Positions 44,617-54,589 of a stretch of DNA of 64,000 nt are shown here, piece by piece. Within the stretch, counting starts at the first letter, position 1. Each line of letters begins with the position of its first letter. Under the pieces are notes generated by a model. That model made no database searches, was not told the DNA's origin, and worked only from the letters and a program-made list of their open reading frames with translations. The position numbers and the translations under genes are program-made. The DNA is from Wielerella bovis (GTDB lineage: Bacteria; Pseudomonadota; Gammaproteobacteria; Burkholderiales; Neisseriaceae), in NCBI RefSeq assembly GCF_022354465.1, contig NZ_CP092361.1:558001-622000 (forward strand), given 5' to 3'.

Positions 44617-45585
44617 TTATTTCGGCGTACCAATTTGTGGTGCAGTATCTGTTGGTAAAGCTTTACCGTCTGGATGTGATTTACCCCACACATAAGCTGT
44701 CAGCAAGTGCATTTTTTCTTCGGTTAAGAAACCTTCCCAAGCTGGCATTTGGTTATGACGACCGCTAGTAATGGTTTCAATAATCCCTTTTTCACTACCG
44801 CTCCATAACCACACATCATCAGTCAGATTAGGCGCAAGACCCATTGTACCTTGACCTTTATCACCATGGCACGCTACACAATTTGCTTTGAAAATTTCTT
44901 GACCACGTGCAGCACGATTTTCATCAAAACCTTCTTTGCGTGATAAAGAAATAACATAATGTGCGGCATCTTTTACGCCTTCTTCACCCAACTGTGGTCC
45001 CCACGGTGTCATCACACCGATGCGTCCTTTATTTATGGATTCGTGGATTTTTTCAGGTGTACCACCATAAATCCAGTCTGTATCAACCAAATTCGGGAAA
45101 CCGCGTGAACCTTGTGCATCTGAACCATGACATTGGATACAGTAGGTATTAAACAAGTTTTGACCAATGGTCATTGCCGCTGGGTCTTTGGCAACATCTT
45201 CTACTTTCATGCCTTTAAATTTGGCATACAATGCACCTGTTTCTTTTTCAGCAGCCTCAACTTCCCATTTGTATTGATTGTGTTGCGACCAAGGTTCTTT
45301 GCCACCAAAAGACCAGCCTTTGTAATCGCCCAAACCAGGGTAAACAATCAAATAACCAATGCTGAATACGATTGTCCCCAAGAACATGAGAAACCACCAA
45401 CGAGGCAGAGGATTATTGTATTCTTCAATACCGTCCCAAGAATGCCCCATGGTTTGTGCTTCTTCGCCTTTTTTCACTTTGATTTTGTTTTGTGATATTA
45501 ACAAAAACAAGATGTAAAGGAAGCTCAACACCACAATCGCGATGATGTAGTAACCCCAAAATGGGGAAGTGAATTGTGATTCCAT
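44617..45585 (-). CDS. ccoP: cbb3-type cytochrome c oxidase subunit III
   Basis: A 322-residue membrane-anchored di-heme cytochrome c that passes electrons to CcoN. An N-terminal membrane span (YYIIAIVVLSFLYILFLL) and a second (WWFLMFLGTIVFSIGYL) are followed by two c-heme motifs, CIQCH and CVACH. There is no third heme domain as in the tri-heme gonococcal CcoP. The start ATG at 45585 with GGAGCATAAA fits better than 45597; it lies one base after the ccoQ stop. Confidence 0.95.
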   Translation of the reverse strand: MESQFTSPFWGYYIIAIVVLSFLYILFLLISQNKIKVKKGEEAQTMGHSWDGIEEYNNPLPRWWFLMFLGTIVFSIGYLIVYPGLGDYKGWSFGGKEPWSQHNQYKWEVEAAEKETGALYAKFKGMKVEDVAKDPAAMTIGQNLFNTYCIQCHGSDAQGSRGFPNLVDTDWIYGGTPEKIHESINKGRIGVMTPWGPQLGEEGVKDAAHYVISLSRKEGFDENRAARGQEIFKANCVACHGDKGQGTMGLAPNLTDDVWLWSGSEKGIIETITSGRHNQMPAWEGFLTEEKMHLLTAYVWGKSHPDGKALPTDTAPQIGTPK

Positions 45586-45586
45586 T

Positions 45587-45769
45587 TTATGCTCCATTCT
45601 CACGACTTGATTGGGTATCGCCCATTGGGGTGTCTGCATCATCAATGATGCTATTGGCAGCATCTTGATAATTGCTCTTGTTGCGCTTATTAAACACAAT
45701 GCACAATACCAGCATAAAACTGATAAATACGCATACCGTAAATAGGGTTCTTGCCCAATTCAAGTCCAT
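45587..45769 (-). CDS. ccoQ: cbb3-type cytochrome oxidase subunit CcoQ
   Basis: A 60-residue protein with one membrane span (LFTVCVFISFMLVLCIVF) and a charged tail (NKRNKSNYQDA), typical of CcoQ/FixQ, which stabilises the oxidase. It lies between ccoO (6 bases) and ccoP (1 base). Confidence 0.9.
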   Translation of the reverse strand: MDLNWARTLFTVCVFISFMLVLCIVFNKRNKSNYQDAANSIIDDADTPMGDTQSSRENGA

Positions 45770-45775
45770 GATTTT

Positions 45776-46387
45776 TTACCTTTTGTTTTTCAATGCCAAA
45801 CCCAAGCCTTGCAGATAGGCAACCACTGCATCCAATTCAGATTTATTTTTCAACTCTTCAGGAGCTTTCTCATAATCTTCTTTGGTATAAGGTGTACCCA
45901 CTTTTTCCAATGCTTTCATATTGCGAATAACTTCATCTGCATTGACTCTATTACGCGCCAACCAAGGGAATGAAGGCATATTGGAGTCAGGAACCACGTC
46001 GCGCGGATTCAACAAGTGAATGCGATGCCATTCATCTGAATAACGTCCACCCACACGCGCCAAATCTGGACCTGTTCGTTTAGAACCCCATTGGAATGGG
46101 TGATCAAAAACAGACTCACCTGCTACAGAATAATGACCATAGCGTTCTGTTTCTGCACGGAATGGACGAATTTGTTGCGAATGGCAGTTATAACAACCTT
46201 CACGAATATAAATATCACGACCAGCCACTTGCAGCGCAGTATAAGGTTTTACCCCTTCGGTTGCCGTAATCACTTCTTTTTGGAAGAACAAGGGCACGAT
46301 TTGCACAAACAAACCGACACTAATAACCAGCAAGGTAAAAACAATCAGAAAACCGACTTTTTCTTCGGCTAATTGTTGCAGTTTCAT
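45776..46387 (-). CDS. ccoO: cbb3-type cytochrome c oxidase subunit II
   Basis: A 203-residue mono-heme membrane cytochrome. N-terminal span [20 protein letters not shown], heme motif [13 protein letters not shown] (about residues 63-75), [18 protein letters not shown] and the axial methionine in SNMPSFPWL. It starts 20 bases after ccoN. Confidence 0.96.
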   Translation of the reverse strand: MKLQQLAEEKVGFLIVFTLLVISVGLFVQIVPLFFQKEVITATEGVKPYTALQVAGRDIYIREGCYNCHSQQIRPFRAETERYGHYSVAGESVFDHPFQWGSKRTGPDLARVGGRYSDEWHRIHLLNPRDVVPDSNMPSFPWLARNRVNADEVIRNMKALEKVGTPYTKEDYEKAPEELKNKSELDAVVAYLQGLGLALKNKR

Positions 46388-46407
46388 TATAGTCCGCCTT
46401 TCCGTGA

Positions 46408-47844
46408 TTAATGGTGTTGTGTTTGCGGCAATGTTGGGATTTCCGCTTCAACAGGTTTACCAGATACAATGGTGCGATACACGTTATACGCCATAATGAA
46501 CATACCGCTCAAATACAATGCACCACCTACAAAACGAATCACATAGTAAGGCATGGTACGGCTGATTGATGCAATAAATGTATGTACCAATGTACCATCT
46601 GGATTCATTTGACGCCACATCAAACCTTGCATCACACCTGATACCCACATTGAGGTAATGTATAACACCACACCAATAGTCGCAATCCAGAAATGTAAAT
46701 CAATCAATTTAGTGCTGTACATTTCTTTTTTGCCATACAAACGTGGGATTAAATAGTACAAAGAACCGATGGTTACAAAACCTACCCAACCCAATGCACC
46801 AGAGTGTACGTGTCCGACTGTCCAGTCTGTGTAATGGCTCAATGCGTTTACTGTTTTGATAGACATCATTGGACCTTCAAATGTGGACATACCGTAGAAC
46901 GACAATGACACAATTAAGAATTTCAAAATTGGGTCAGTACGCAATTTGTCCCATGCGCCAGACAAAGTCATAATACCGTTAATCATGCCACCCCAAGAAG
47001 GTGCAAACAAAATCAACGACAGAATCATACCCAAAGATTGTGTCCAGTCAGGCAATGCGGTGTAGTGCAAATGGTGTGGACCTGCCCACATATAAGTGAA
47101 AATCAACGCCCAAAAGTGCACCACAGACAAACGGTATGAATACACGGGACGACCTGCTTGTTTGGGAACGAAATAATACATCATGCCCAAGAACGCAGCA
47201 GTCAGGAAGAAACCTACCGCATTATGACCGTACCACCATTGCACCATTGCATCAATCGCGCCATAGTACACAGAATACGATTTCATTGGACCTGCTGGGA
47301 TTGCCAAGCTATTGACAATGTGCAACAAGGCAACCGCCAAAATAAACGCGCCATAGAACCAGTTTGCCACATAAATGTGTTTGATTTTGCGTGTGGCAAT
47401 TGTGCCAAAAAACACAATCGCATAAACCACCCAAATCGCTGTAATCAGCAAGTCAATTGGCCATTCCAATTCAGCATATTCTTTACCTGTGGTATAACCC
47501 AAAGGCAAAGTAATTACTGCTAAAACAATAACCAGTTGCCAGCCCCAAAACGTAATGGCTGGCAAAATATTGCCACCGAACAAGCGCACATTACATGTCC
47601 GCTGCACGATGTAATAAGACGTGGCAAACAAACCGCAGCCACCAAATGCGAAAATAACCGCATTAGTATGCAGCGGACGAATGCGCCCGAAGTGAAACCA
47701 AGGCGCAACATCAGTAAAGTTAAGCGCAGGCCAACGCAGTTGTGCGGCGGCAATAACGCCCACCAGCATTCCCACGATACCCCACACTACTGTCATGATG
47801 GCGAACTGGCGCACCACTTTGTAGTTATAAGTTTGCGTTTCCAT
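46408..47844 (-). CDS. ccoN: cbb3-type cytochrome c oxidase subunit I
   Basis: The 478-residue catalytic subunit, with about twelve membrane spans and the high- and low-spin hemes plus CuB. Conserved His residues are visible in [41 protein letters not shown] and [19 protein letters not shown]. The ATG at 47844 follows GGAGAATC; the frame continues to 47880 without need. It is the first gene of the operon, with an FNR-type box upstream. Confidence 0.97.
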   Translation of the reverse strand: METQTYNYKVVRQFAIMTVVWGIVGMLVGVIAAAQLRWPALNFTDVAPWFHFGRIRPLHTNAVIFAFGGCGLFATSYYIVQRTCNVRLFGGNILPAITFWGWQLVIVLAVITLPLGYTTGKEYAELEWPIDLLITAIWVVYAIVFFGTIATRKIKHIYVANWFYGAFILAVALLHIVNSLAIPAGPMKSYSVYYGAIDAMVQWWYGHNAVGFFLTAAFLGMMYYFVPKQAGRPVYSYRLSVVHFWALIFTYMWAGPHHLHYTALPDWTQSLGMILSLILFAPSWGGMINGIMTLSGAWDKLRTDPILKFLIVSLSFYGMSTFEGPMMSIKTVNALSHYTDWTVGHVHSGALGWVGFVTIGSLYYLIPRLYGKKEMYSTKLIDLHFWIATIGVVLYITSMWVSGVMQGLMWRQMNPDGTLVHTFIASISRTMPYYVIRFVGGALYLSGMFIMAYNVYRTIVSGKPVEAEIPTLPQTQHH

Positions 47845-48150
47845 AAAAGATTCTCCATATACATGGCGTTGGTTTATCATTATTATTTACAAGCTAAATA
47901 GGCAGCCTGAAAATAATTTTTTTCTAAAATTAACTTCATTTGTGCAAAATCTTACACAAACAAAACAAAGTGCAACATTTTAAAGCAAATTTGACTGTTC
48001 CACCAAGCTAAATAATGATAAAACCCATGCTTTTGTCGCAAGATTGTGGTAAAACACACAATCTACGCAAGGTTATCCAAAAAATACTTCTCACAATTTG
48101 ACTCATGTCAAATAACATAAATAAACGATATTTTACATTTTCTATCAGCT
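47845..48150. other. Divergent ccoN / M61 peptidase promoter region
   Basis: 306 AT-rich bases with an uptake sequence (47901-47913) and the FNR-type box (48098-48111). No gene is seen. Confidence 0.7.
48098..48111. promoter_or_regulatory. Putative FNR box before ccoNOQP
   Basis: TTGACTCATGTCAA, a perfect palindrome that matches TTGAT-N4-ATCAA at 8 of 10 positions. It is about 255 bases before ccoN. FNR-family control of ccoNOQP is established in many proteobacteria. Confidence 0.6.
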
Positions 48151-49905
48151 ATGTTAATTTATTCAATCGCTCCACACCCACATCGTCATGTGTGGCACAT
48201 CACTTTTTCGTATGAACACGTTTCAGGCTGCCCTAATGTGCTTAAATTGGCAAATTGGGTAGCTGGTAGTTATATGATTCGTGATTTTTCACGACATATT
48301 ATGAGTATGGAGGCAGCCTGTAATGGCGAAACTGTGCCGATTATTCAACAAGATAAAAATACTTGGCAATTACCTGACCAAAGTGGCACATACGATATTC
48401 AATACACGGTTTACGCTAACGATTTATCTGTGCGCGCCAGTTTGCTCAATACCCAGCGCGGCTTTATTGATGGCGCGTGTTTATTTTTATATTTGCCACA
48501 TCGCCGTGAAGAAATGTGCCAAGTTCAATTTTTCAGGCTGCCTGAAAATTGGGATATTCACACCACTTTGCCACGCAATCCAGAAAACAATAGACGTAGT
48601 TTTCAGGCTGCCTCATACGCCGAATTAACCGACCACCCATTTGAATTGGGCGCGAATTTGGAAGTATTGGAATTTGTTGCCAATGATATTCCGCACAAAA
48701 TCGTGTTGAGCGGTTATTACGCGCCGTTTGACCGCGAGCGTTTATTGGACGATTGCCGCAAAATTTGTCAGTACGAATTGGCGATGTTCCCCCAACCTGC
48801 GCCATTTAAAGAATATCTGTTTTTGCTGCATTTGGGCGACAATATTTATGGTGGATTGGAACACCGCAGCAGTACCGCGTTGCATGCCGACCGTCGTTCT
48901 TTACCACCGTTTGGTATGAACGAAGCCAATGCGGCTTATACCGAATTACTTGGCTTAATCGCACATGAATATTTTCACGCATGGAATGTCAAATCCATCA
49001 AACCGACTCAATTCCAATCGTATGATTTGGATAAGGAAACTTATACCGAGCAATTGTGGGCATACGAAGGCATCACATCTTATTACGATGATTTGACTTT
49101 GGTACGTTGTGGTGCGATTTCGGTGGAAAACTATTTGAATTTATTGGCAAATAATATCACGCGCGTGCATCGCAATGCTGGACGCAAGTTGCAAACATTG
49201 GCGCAATCCAGTTTTGCCGCGTGGCACAAATATTATAAGCAAGACGAAAATTCGCCCAATGCTATTACCAGTTATTATCAACAAGGTGCATTGGCGGCGA
49301 TGTGTTTGGATTTGACCATTCGCGCTCAAACGCAATACAGCCTTGATTTTGTGATGCAAAAATTATACGAGCGATTTGTGTCCACAGGAAAAGGGATGGA
49401 CGAAGGAGAATGGCAAAATTTGGCGCAAGAATTTGTGGGCGCGGATTTGGACGCATTTTTTCAGGCTGCCTTATATTCAACCGAAGATTTACCACTTTCA
49501 GACTGCCTGAAAACCGTTGGCGTGGAATTGTGTTGGCAGCCTGAAAACCGCAGTTCGGGTAATGGACGTTTGGTGCGCGAATTTGTAGAAATGTTGCCGC
49601 AGCCTGAAATCGGCTGTCGTTTTAAACAGCAAGCCGATGGCGCAGTTTTGACCCACGTTTTTACCGAAGGCAGCGCAGAATGTGCTTCTTTGCAAGCGAA
49701 CGATAAAATCATTGCGGTGGACGGGTTTGTTTGCACGGATTTGCTGACACAAGCACAAACAGAAGTGGGCAATCGGCATTTGATACATTTTTTCCGACAA
49801 GGCTTGCTACACCAAACAGAATTATTGATTTTTCCTGCTAAACCAACAACGGCACATTTAAAAATTGTGGATAGAGATTTGTTGGAAAAATGGTTATTTC
49901 AATAA
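48151..49905 (+). CDS. M61 family peptidase with PDZ domain
   Basis: A 584-residue metallopeptidase of the glycyl-aminopeptidase family. The zinc motif HEYFHAWNVKSIKP is at about residues 271-284 with the downstream Glu in LWAYEGITSYY; GGLEHRSST (about 233) is the N-terminal exopeptidase-type motif. A PDZ-like domain (GAVLTHVFTEGSAECASLQA, NDKIIAVDGF) lies near 495-530. No signal peptide, so it is probably cytoplasmic. Uptake sequences in the frame encode FRLPENW, FQAAS and FQAALY. Confidence 0.9.
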   Translation: MLIYSIAPHPHRHVWHITFSYEHVSGCPNVLKLANWVAGSYMIRDFSRHIMSMEAACNGETVPIIQQDKNTWQLPDQSGTYDIQYTVYANDLSVRASLLNTQRGFIDGACLFLYLPHRREEMCQVQFFRLPENWDIHTTLPRNPENNRRSFQAASYAELTDHPFELGANLEVLEFVANDIPHKIVLSGYYAPFDRERLLDDCRKICQYELAMFPQPAPFKEYLFLLHLGDNIYGGLEHRSSTALHADRRSLPPFGMNEANAAYTELLGLIAHEYFHAWNVKSIKPTQFQSYDLDKETYTEQLWAYEGITSYYDDLTLVRCGAISVENYLNLLANNITRVHRNAGRKLQTLAQSSFAAWHKYYKQDENSPNAITSYYQQGALAAMCLDLTIRAQTQYSLDFVMQKLYERFVSTGKGMDEGEWQNLAQEFVGADLDAFFQAALYSTEDLPLSDCLKTVGVELCWQPENRSSGNGRLVREFVEMLPQPEIGCRFKQQADGAVLTHVFTEGSAECASLQANDKIIAVDGFVCTDLLTQAQTEVGNRHLIHFFRQGLLHQTELLIFPAKPTTAHLKIVDRDLLEKWLFQ

Positions 49906-49908
49906 AAT

Positions 49909-49940
49909 AAAGGCAGCCTGAAAGGTTTCAGGCTGCCTTT
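49909..49940 (+). terminator. DUS hairpin terminator of the M61 gene
   Basis: AAAGGCAGCCTGAAA GG TTTCAGGCTGCCTTT, 4 bases after the stop. Confidence 0.85.
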
Positions 49941-49950
49941 GCCCTATTTT

Positions 49951-50087
49951 TATAATCGTTTGAAATTAAAATAATATATAGTGGATTCAATTTAAATCAG
50001 CCCAGTACAGCATTGCTAGCTCCCTTGTACCAGTTTTGTACACGGCGGTCGCTGTCGCCTTATCTATGTTAATCTGAAACGACTATA
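49951..50087. repeat. Composite Correia-like element
   Basis: Type B ends TATAATCGTTTGAAATTAAA / AATCTGAAACGACTATA enclose a type A left end (TATAGTGGATTCAATTTAAA at 49977-49996) and half a core (GTACAGCATTGCTAGCTCCC ... GGCGGTCGCTGTCGCCTTA). It looks like a nested pair reduced by recombination. Confidence 0.7.
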
Positions 50088-50122
50088 GTTTAAACAATAA
50101 TATTTATTAATAAACACACATC

Positions 50123-50842
50123 ATGAAATCTCTACTCTTCTCCCTATTCATCGCATCTAGTTTAACAGCTTGCGTTGCGATACCCTCTTCGCCCAATAAT
50201 CAGCAGCCTGAAACTGCATCAACACCTGCTGTAGCCGAGTCAGAACAGACTCCTCTCCCTTACCCTGATTTAAATAGTATGGCAGACCAACGAGAGCAAT
50301 TCGAACAACTCGCAATTCAAGTAGTTCGTTTGGAACAGCAAGTGGAACAATTACAAATGCGTGTACACCAATTAGAGCAACGTTCGCATTCTGCGCCTCG
50401 TAATACACCGCGTCCACGAATGGCATCTAAACCTGAAACTATGCCAGTATCAGGCAGCCTGAAAAACGTTACACATCCATCTGCGCAAAATTTGTTGCAC
50501 CAAGCCCAAATGCAATTTAAACAAGGTAATTATCGTGCAACTGCCACAATTTTGCACGATGCTGACAGTGGTGGTGATGGTAGTGAAATTGCACGTCAAT
50601 CCATGTATTTATTGTTACAAAGCCAACAAAAATTGGGAAATTGTCAATCGGTTATTAATATTGGACAACGATACGCTTCACGTTTTGCCAGCAGCACTTT
50701 TGCGGCAGATGCGCTGTATGCGGTAGGCGACTGCCAATGGAAAATTCAGCAGCAAGACATTGCTAAAGATACTTGGCGTAATTTAATTCGCTTGTATCCT
50801 AATAGCCTCGCAGCACGCCGTTCAGCTATCCATTTAAAATAA
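50123..50842 (+). CDS. TPR lipoprotein, CpoB/YbgF-like
   Basis: A 239-residue lipoprotein: signal ending SSLTAC (Cys17), a Pro/Ser/Thr linker, a coiled coil around residues 55-90 (REQFEQLAIQVVRLEQQVEQ, LQMRVHQLEQR), then TPR-like repeats from about residue 120 (NLLHQAQMQFKQGNYRATAT; GDCQWKIQQQDIAKDTW). The layout is that of CpoB, which coordinates Tol-Pal with peptidoglycan synthesis, but no tol or pal gene is adjacent, so the name is not assigned. Confidence 0.8.
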   Translation: MKSLLFSLFIASSLTACVAIPSSPNNQQPETASTPAVAESEQTPLPYPDLNSMADQREQFEQLAIQVVRLEQQVEQLQMRVHQLEQRSHSAPRNTPRPRMASKPETMPVSGSLKNVTHPSAQNLLHQAQMQFKQGNYRATATILHDADSGGDGSEIARQSMYLLLQSQQKLGNCQSVINIGQRYASRFASSTFAADALYAVGDCQWKIQQQDIAKDTWRNLIRLYPNSLAARRSAIHLK

Positions 50843-50854
50843 AACGAAAAATAA

Positions 50855-50872
50855 TATAGTGAATTCACTATA
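50855..50872. repeat. Minimal Correia-end palindrome
   Basis: TATAGTGAATTCACTATA: two type A ends fused with no core, a likely deletion or excision remnant. Confidence 0.7.
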
Positions 50873-50971
50873 AAACACAGCCTGAAAATCACTCTTTTTA
50901 TATTTGGACTATAATATGCATATGTAATGGTCGGGAATCTTTACAAAACTTATTCAGGCTGCCTGAAAACT

Positions 50972-51078
50972 TGTGGGTTAGATATTGGTATCCGATATTT
51001 TTAAATAAAAATCAAATAGTTGATTAATGTAAAAAGTTGGACTCAATAATCCAACCGACAATTTTAGGTCTTGCCAAG
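50972..51078. repeat. GTCGGAT-type repeat, diverged copy
   Basis: GTGGGTTAGATATTGGTATC ... CAACCGACAATTTTAGGTCT resembles 14387-14480. It ends CCAAGGTTTCAG, a match to the ends of the miniature element at 30639-30748. Confidence 0.6.
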
Positions 51079-51127
51079 GTTTCAGACATAGAATCTGTAT
51101 AAAAATACCAAATGAAATGACATAAAC

Positions 51128-51667
51128 ATGAAAAAATTTGTATTATTCTTAATGGGGCTAACAGGATTAGCTGGCGTCATTTTTTGGTGGTGGAAACCGA
51201 TTTCTTCGCTAGAAAATGCTGCGTTGCCATTACCTGAAAATGCACAAATCACACGCTTATTGGTATTGAAATCTGAACGAAAAATGTTGGCTTATGAAAA
51301 CAATCAATTATTGAAAAGTTATGATATTGCGTTGGGATTTAATCCGATTGGACACAAACAATTTGAAGGCGATGGCAAAACGCCAGAGGGCATTTATCGC
51401 ATCAACGAACGCAATCCCAATAGCGCATATCATAAAAACTTAGGTATTTCTTATCCAAATCAACAAGATAAAGATTACGCACAATCGCAAGGCAAAAGTG
51501 CAGGTGGTTTGATTAAAATTCATGGCATCAAAAATGGTTTGGGCGCGATTGGGCGCAATCATCTTCGCAGCGACTGGACACATGGCTGCATTGCAGTTAC
51601 CAACGAAGAAATAGATGAATTGTTCCGCCACGTTATCCACAATGCAGAAATTGAAATTCGCCCTTAA
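51128..51667 (+). CDS. L,D-transpeptidase (YkuD family)
   Basis: A 179-residue protein with an N-terminal membrane anchor or signal (MKKFVLFLMGLTGLAGVIFW) and a periplasmic YkuD domain. The catalytic SDWTHGCIAVTNEEIDEL has the H-x-G-C core (Cys near residue 154), and KIHG supplies the second His. Family members cross-link or modify peptidoglycan; the exact substrate is not visible. Confidence 0.92.
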   Translation: MKKFVLFLMGLTGLAGVIFWWWKPISSLENAALPLPENAQITRLLVLKSERKMLAYENNQLLKSYDIALGFNPIGHKQFEGDGKTPEGIYRINERNPNSAYHKNLGISYPNQQDKDYAQSQGKSAGGLIKIHGIKNGLGAIGRNHLRSDWTHGCIAVTNEEIDELFRHVIHNAEIEIRP

Positions 51668-51778
51668 AATTCGTGTCAAATGTTGATAAATTGATTTTTT
51701 CAGGCTGCCTATATTGGATTATGATGTAGAAAGGCAGCCTGAAAATCCCAAAAATTTAACTTAAAGAAACAAAATATT

Positions 51779-52930
51779 ATGACCACCAAATACACCCTAT
51801 TCGCCACCTGCCCACGCGGTTTAGAAACCATTTTGGCGCAAGAACTCGCTGCACAAGGCTGCACCGACATCGCTCCCACAGACGGCGGCGTATCCTGCAA
51901 AGGCAGCCTGAACGAAGTTTATCGCGCCAATTTGCACAGCCGCACCGCCAGCCGCGTGTTGCTGCAACTCACACGCGCCAGCTACCGCAGCGAAGACGAC
52001 ATCTACCGCGCCGCCAAAAACATTCAATGGCAAAATTGGTTTCAGGCAGCCCAAACTTTCCGCGTCAAAGTGGAAGGAAAACGCGCCAGAGTCAAAAGCC
52101 TTGATTTCATTGCCCTGAAAATCAAAGATGGTGTATGCGACCGTTTCCGCGACCATTGTGGCGAACGCCCCAGCGTAGACAAAAATCGCCCCGATGTCCG
52201 CATTCACGCCTTTTTGGACGAGCAAAATGTGTCCATTTTCGTGGACACGAGCGGCGAAGCCTTGTTCAAACGCGGCTACCGCCAAGACACGGGCGAAGCA
52301 CCTTTGCGCGAAAACTTGGCGGCAGGTTTGCTGTTGTTAGCAGGCTATGACGGTTCGCAGCCGTTCCAAGACCCGTTTTGCGGCAGTGGCACGATTGCGA
52401 TTGAAGCGGCATGGATTGCTTTAAATCGCGCCGTTGGATTAAATCGCCGTTTCGGTTTTGAAAAATTGTTGAATTTTGACAAAGCCTTGTGGGTCAAATT
52501 GAAAGCCGAAGCGCGCGCTCAAATCAAAGACAAACCTGCCAACAAATTGTCCGCCAGCGACAACGACCGCGCCATGACCCGAATCGCCCAAGAAAACGCA
52601 CGCGCCGCCGAAGTGGATATGTTTATGGATTTCAACACTTTGGACGTGCAAGACACGCGACCCAATGGCGAAAACGGTATTGTGATGAGCAATCCGCCTT
52701 ATGGCGTGCGTTTGGCGGAAGTGCAGGCTTTGCACGCGCTTTATCCCCAGCTTGGTAGCTGGCTGAAACAGCATTATGCGGGCTGGACGATTGGTTTGCT
52801 GTCGGGCGATATGGAAATGCCCAAACTGATGCGCTTGAAACCGAAACGCAAAATTCCTTTGTACAATGGGCAGTTGGATTGCCGTTTGTTTTTGTTGGAT
52901 ATGGTGTCGGGCAGCAATCGGGATAAGTGA
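51779..52930 (+). CDS. THUMP-domain 23S rRNA methyltransferase, RlmL-like
   Basis: A 383-residue SAM-dependent RNA methyltransferase. The N-terminal THUMP part (about 45-155; [20 protein letters not shown]) is followed by [34 protein letters not shown] (SAM loop) and the catalytic SNPPYGVRL at about 306-314. This corresponds to the N-terminal half of E. coli RlmKL (m2G2445 of 23S rRNA). Base composition is more GC-rich than the neighbours. Confidence 0.92.
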   Translation: MTTKYTLFATCPRGLETILAQELAAQGCTDIAPTDGGVSCKGSLNEVYRANLHSRTASRVLLQLTRASYRSEDDIYRAAKNIQWQNWFQAAQTFRVKVEGKRARVKSLDFIALKIKDGVCDRFRDHCGERPSVDKNRPDVRIHAFLDEQNVSIFVDTSGEALFKRGYRQDTGEAPLRENLAAGLLLLAGYDGSQPFQDPFCGSGTIAIEAAWIALNRAVGLNRRFGFEKLLNFDKALWVKLKAEARAQIKDKPANKLSASDNDRAMTRIAQENARAAEVDMFMDFNTLDVQDTRPNGENGIVMSNPPYGVRLAEVQALHALYPQLGSWLKQHYAGWTIGLLSGDMEMPKLMRLKPKRKIPLYNGQLDCRLFLLDMVSGSNRDK

Positions 52931-53487
52931 TGAATGATGTTGCAGGCAGCCTGAAAACCATTGGTGGCAAAGAAATTCGCATTCCGCAGCCCATTCCATA
53001 TTGGGATAGGCTGCAAACAGTTTTTTGCATTGTTGGCGGTGTGTTGGGATTGATGAGCAGCGACTGGAAATGGATTGTGGTGGCGAGTTTGTGGCTGGTG
53101 TTTTGGTTGTGGACTGGTTGGCGGGAATGGCGTGATTTTGTTTATGAAATTGTGTTTGCTGGCGATGGCACGGTTCAATTTATCAGTCGTAAAGGGAAAC
53201 GTGTTGTGCCTTTATCGCAATTTGTCGGCATTGCCAGCGCAAGAAACACCCAACGCGGTCGCATTGGCAATGTTTACCAAACGGCATTAATCCCGCGTAA
53301 AGCATTTGCAAATGCGGCGGTGGTGCAAACACAAGTGGTGTCTTTTGACCGCCAACCTGCCACGCTGCCTGAAAATATGACGACTTTACGCCAACAAATC
53401 TCCGCTTTGACAGGCTTGCGTGATTTTAGCGATGTGGGCGTGGCTACGGGGTCGGAGTGGTGTTTACGTTGTCATAACCATGACTAA
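52930..53487 (+). CDS. Membrane protein of unknown function
   Basis: A 185-residue protein. It starts [20 protein letters not shown], with GSLKT encoded by an uptake sequence. Two hydrophobic segments (LQTVFCIVGGVLGLMS and WIVVASLWLVFWLW) are followed by a soluble domain (VYEIVFAGDGTVQFISRKGK). The ATG overlaps the preceding stop codon (TGATG), so it is coupled to the RlmL-like gene. The family is not recognised. Confidence 0.75.
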   Translation: MNDVAGSLKTIGGKEIRIPQPIPYWDRLQTVFCIVGGVLGLMSSDWKWIVVASLWLVFWLWTGWREWRDFVYEIVFAGDGTVQFISRKGKRVVPLSQFVGIASARNTQRGRIGNVYQTALIPRKAFANAAVVQTQVVSFDRQPATLPENMTTLRQQISALTGLRDFSDVGVATGSEWCLRCHNHD

Positions 53488-53602
53488 ATATAGTCGTTTG
53501 AAATTAAAATAATACAGCGTTACCAGTCCCCTTATGTATAGTGGATTCAATTTAAATCAGGACAAGGCGACAGCGACCGCCGTGTACACCTAGTACATAA
53601 GG

Positions 53603-54477
53603 TGTAGAAATTACTAGCGTTGTTTACAGTATTGAAAGACAATACTGCCATGAATATCCATAAGAACACTCGCCTTACCCCACACCATCGTCAAGCCATT
53701 TGGCTAGCTTATACGCAAAACAAAGAAAGCGTTACTTCACTGGCTCGCCGTTTTATGGTTAGTCGCCAAACCATTTATCGTGTACTGAAAGCCGCTCGTC
53801 TTCGCCTACTTAAACCGCAAAACAGCACCAACAATCGTTTCAAACAAGCAAAATACGGTATGAAACGATTAGCCAAAGTAGAACGAGAAATTCAAGAGAA
53901 ACTCAAAAAGCAAGCACAACGATACAATAAATCTTATCCTGGCGAAATGGTACATGTAGATACCAAACGCTTACCTTTACTTAAAGGACAAAAAGCAACG
54001 GATAAACGTGAGTATCTGTTTGTTGCTATTGATGATTTTTCTCGTGAGTTGTATGCTGCCATTTTGCCTGATAAAACTGCTACAAGTGCGGCTAAATTTC
54101 TAACTGAACAAGTCATAGAGCCTTGCCCATACCAAATTGACTGCATTTATTCAGATAATGGTAGTGAATACAAAGGTGCGGCAAATCATGCGTTTGGTGT
54201 GGCGTGTTTTGAAAACAATATCAATCAAAAATTCACTCGCCCAGCACGTCCACAAACCAATGGCAAAGCGGAACGCGTAATACGAACGATTATGCAGATG
54301 TGGTATGAGAAAACAGAGTTTACTGATCCATTGCATCGGCAAAAGGAATTATGTCGTTTTGTGAATTTTTATAATACTGTAAAGCCGCACAGTTCCTTAA
54401 ATGGCGATACGCCATTTGAAGTGTTACAAGCTTATTTTTCTCAACCTGTTGTGTAAACAACTCGGTTTATTTCTACA
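53603..54477 (+). mobile_element. IS481-family insertion sequence, intact
   Basis: 875 bases with imperfect inverted ends TGTAGAAATTACTAGCGTTG / TGTAGAAATAAACCGAGTTG (read inward; both continue TTTAC). It is flanked by a 7-base direct repeat CATAAGG (53596-53602 and 54478-54484). It carries one full-length transposase gene and no passenger gene. Confidence 0.92.
53650..54456 (+). CDS. IS481-family transposase
   Basis: A 268-residue DDE transposase from the ATG at 53650 (an ATG-less frame opens to 53620). The N-terminal helix-turn-helix (AIWLAYTQNKESVTSLARRF then MVSRQTIYRVL) precedes the rve integrase core with Asp in HVDTKRLPLL, Asp in YSDNGSEYKG and Glu in NGKAERVIRTI. No frameshift or stop is seen, so the element may be active. 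Confidence 0.93.
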   Translation: MNIHKNTRLTPHHRQAIWLAYTQNKESVTSLARRFMVSRQTIYRVLKAARLRLLKPQNSTNNRFKQAKYGMKRLAKVEREIQEKLKKQAQRYNKSYPGEMVHVDTKRLPLLKGQKATDKREYLFVAIDDFSRELYAAILPDKTATSAAKFLTEQVIEPCPYQIDCIYSDNGSEYKGAANHAFGVACFENNINQKFTRPARPQTNGKAERVIRTIMQMWYEKTEFTDPLHRQKELCRFVNFYNTVKPHSSLNGDTPFEVLQAYFSQPVV

Positions 54478-54529
54478 CATAAGGGAGCTGGCAACGCTGT
54501 ACTGGTTTAAATTGAATTCACTATAAAAT

Positions 54530-54568
54530 GCAGCCTGAAAAACAAATAGTATGTTTTTCAGGCTGCCT
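54530..54568. terminator. DUS hairpin terminator of metG
   Basis: GCAGCCTGAAAAACA / TGTTTTTCAGGCTGC stem 22 bases beyond the metG stop on the minus strand. Confidence 0.8.
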
Positions 54569-54589
54569 TATATTTTTTACGATAAATGA

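Larger units (their letters stand above)
53489..54525. repeat. Nested Correia-like elements carrying an IS481-family insertion
   Basis: Left half of a type B element (53489-53536, TATAGTCGTTTGAAATTAAA ...) is followed by a complete type A element (53537-54525) interrupted by the IS at 53603-54477. Removing the IS and one CATAAGG leaves a 107-base element of normal size. Confidence 0.85.

Noticed and set aside
51637-51645. Further DnaA-box matches (TTATCCACA) in coding sequence
   Set aside because: Isolated single copies inside genes with no clustering, DUE-like region or dnaA/dnaN nearby; no replication origin is proposed.
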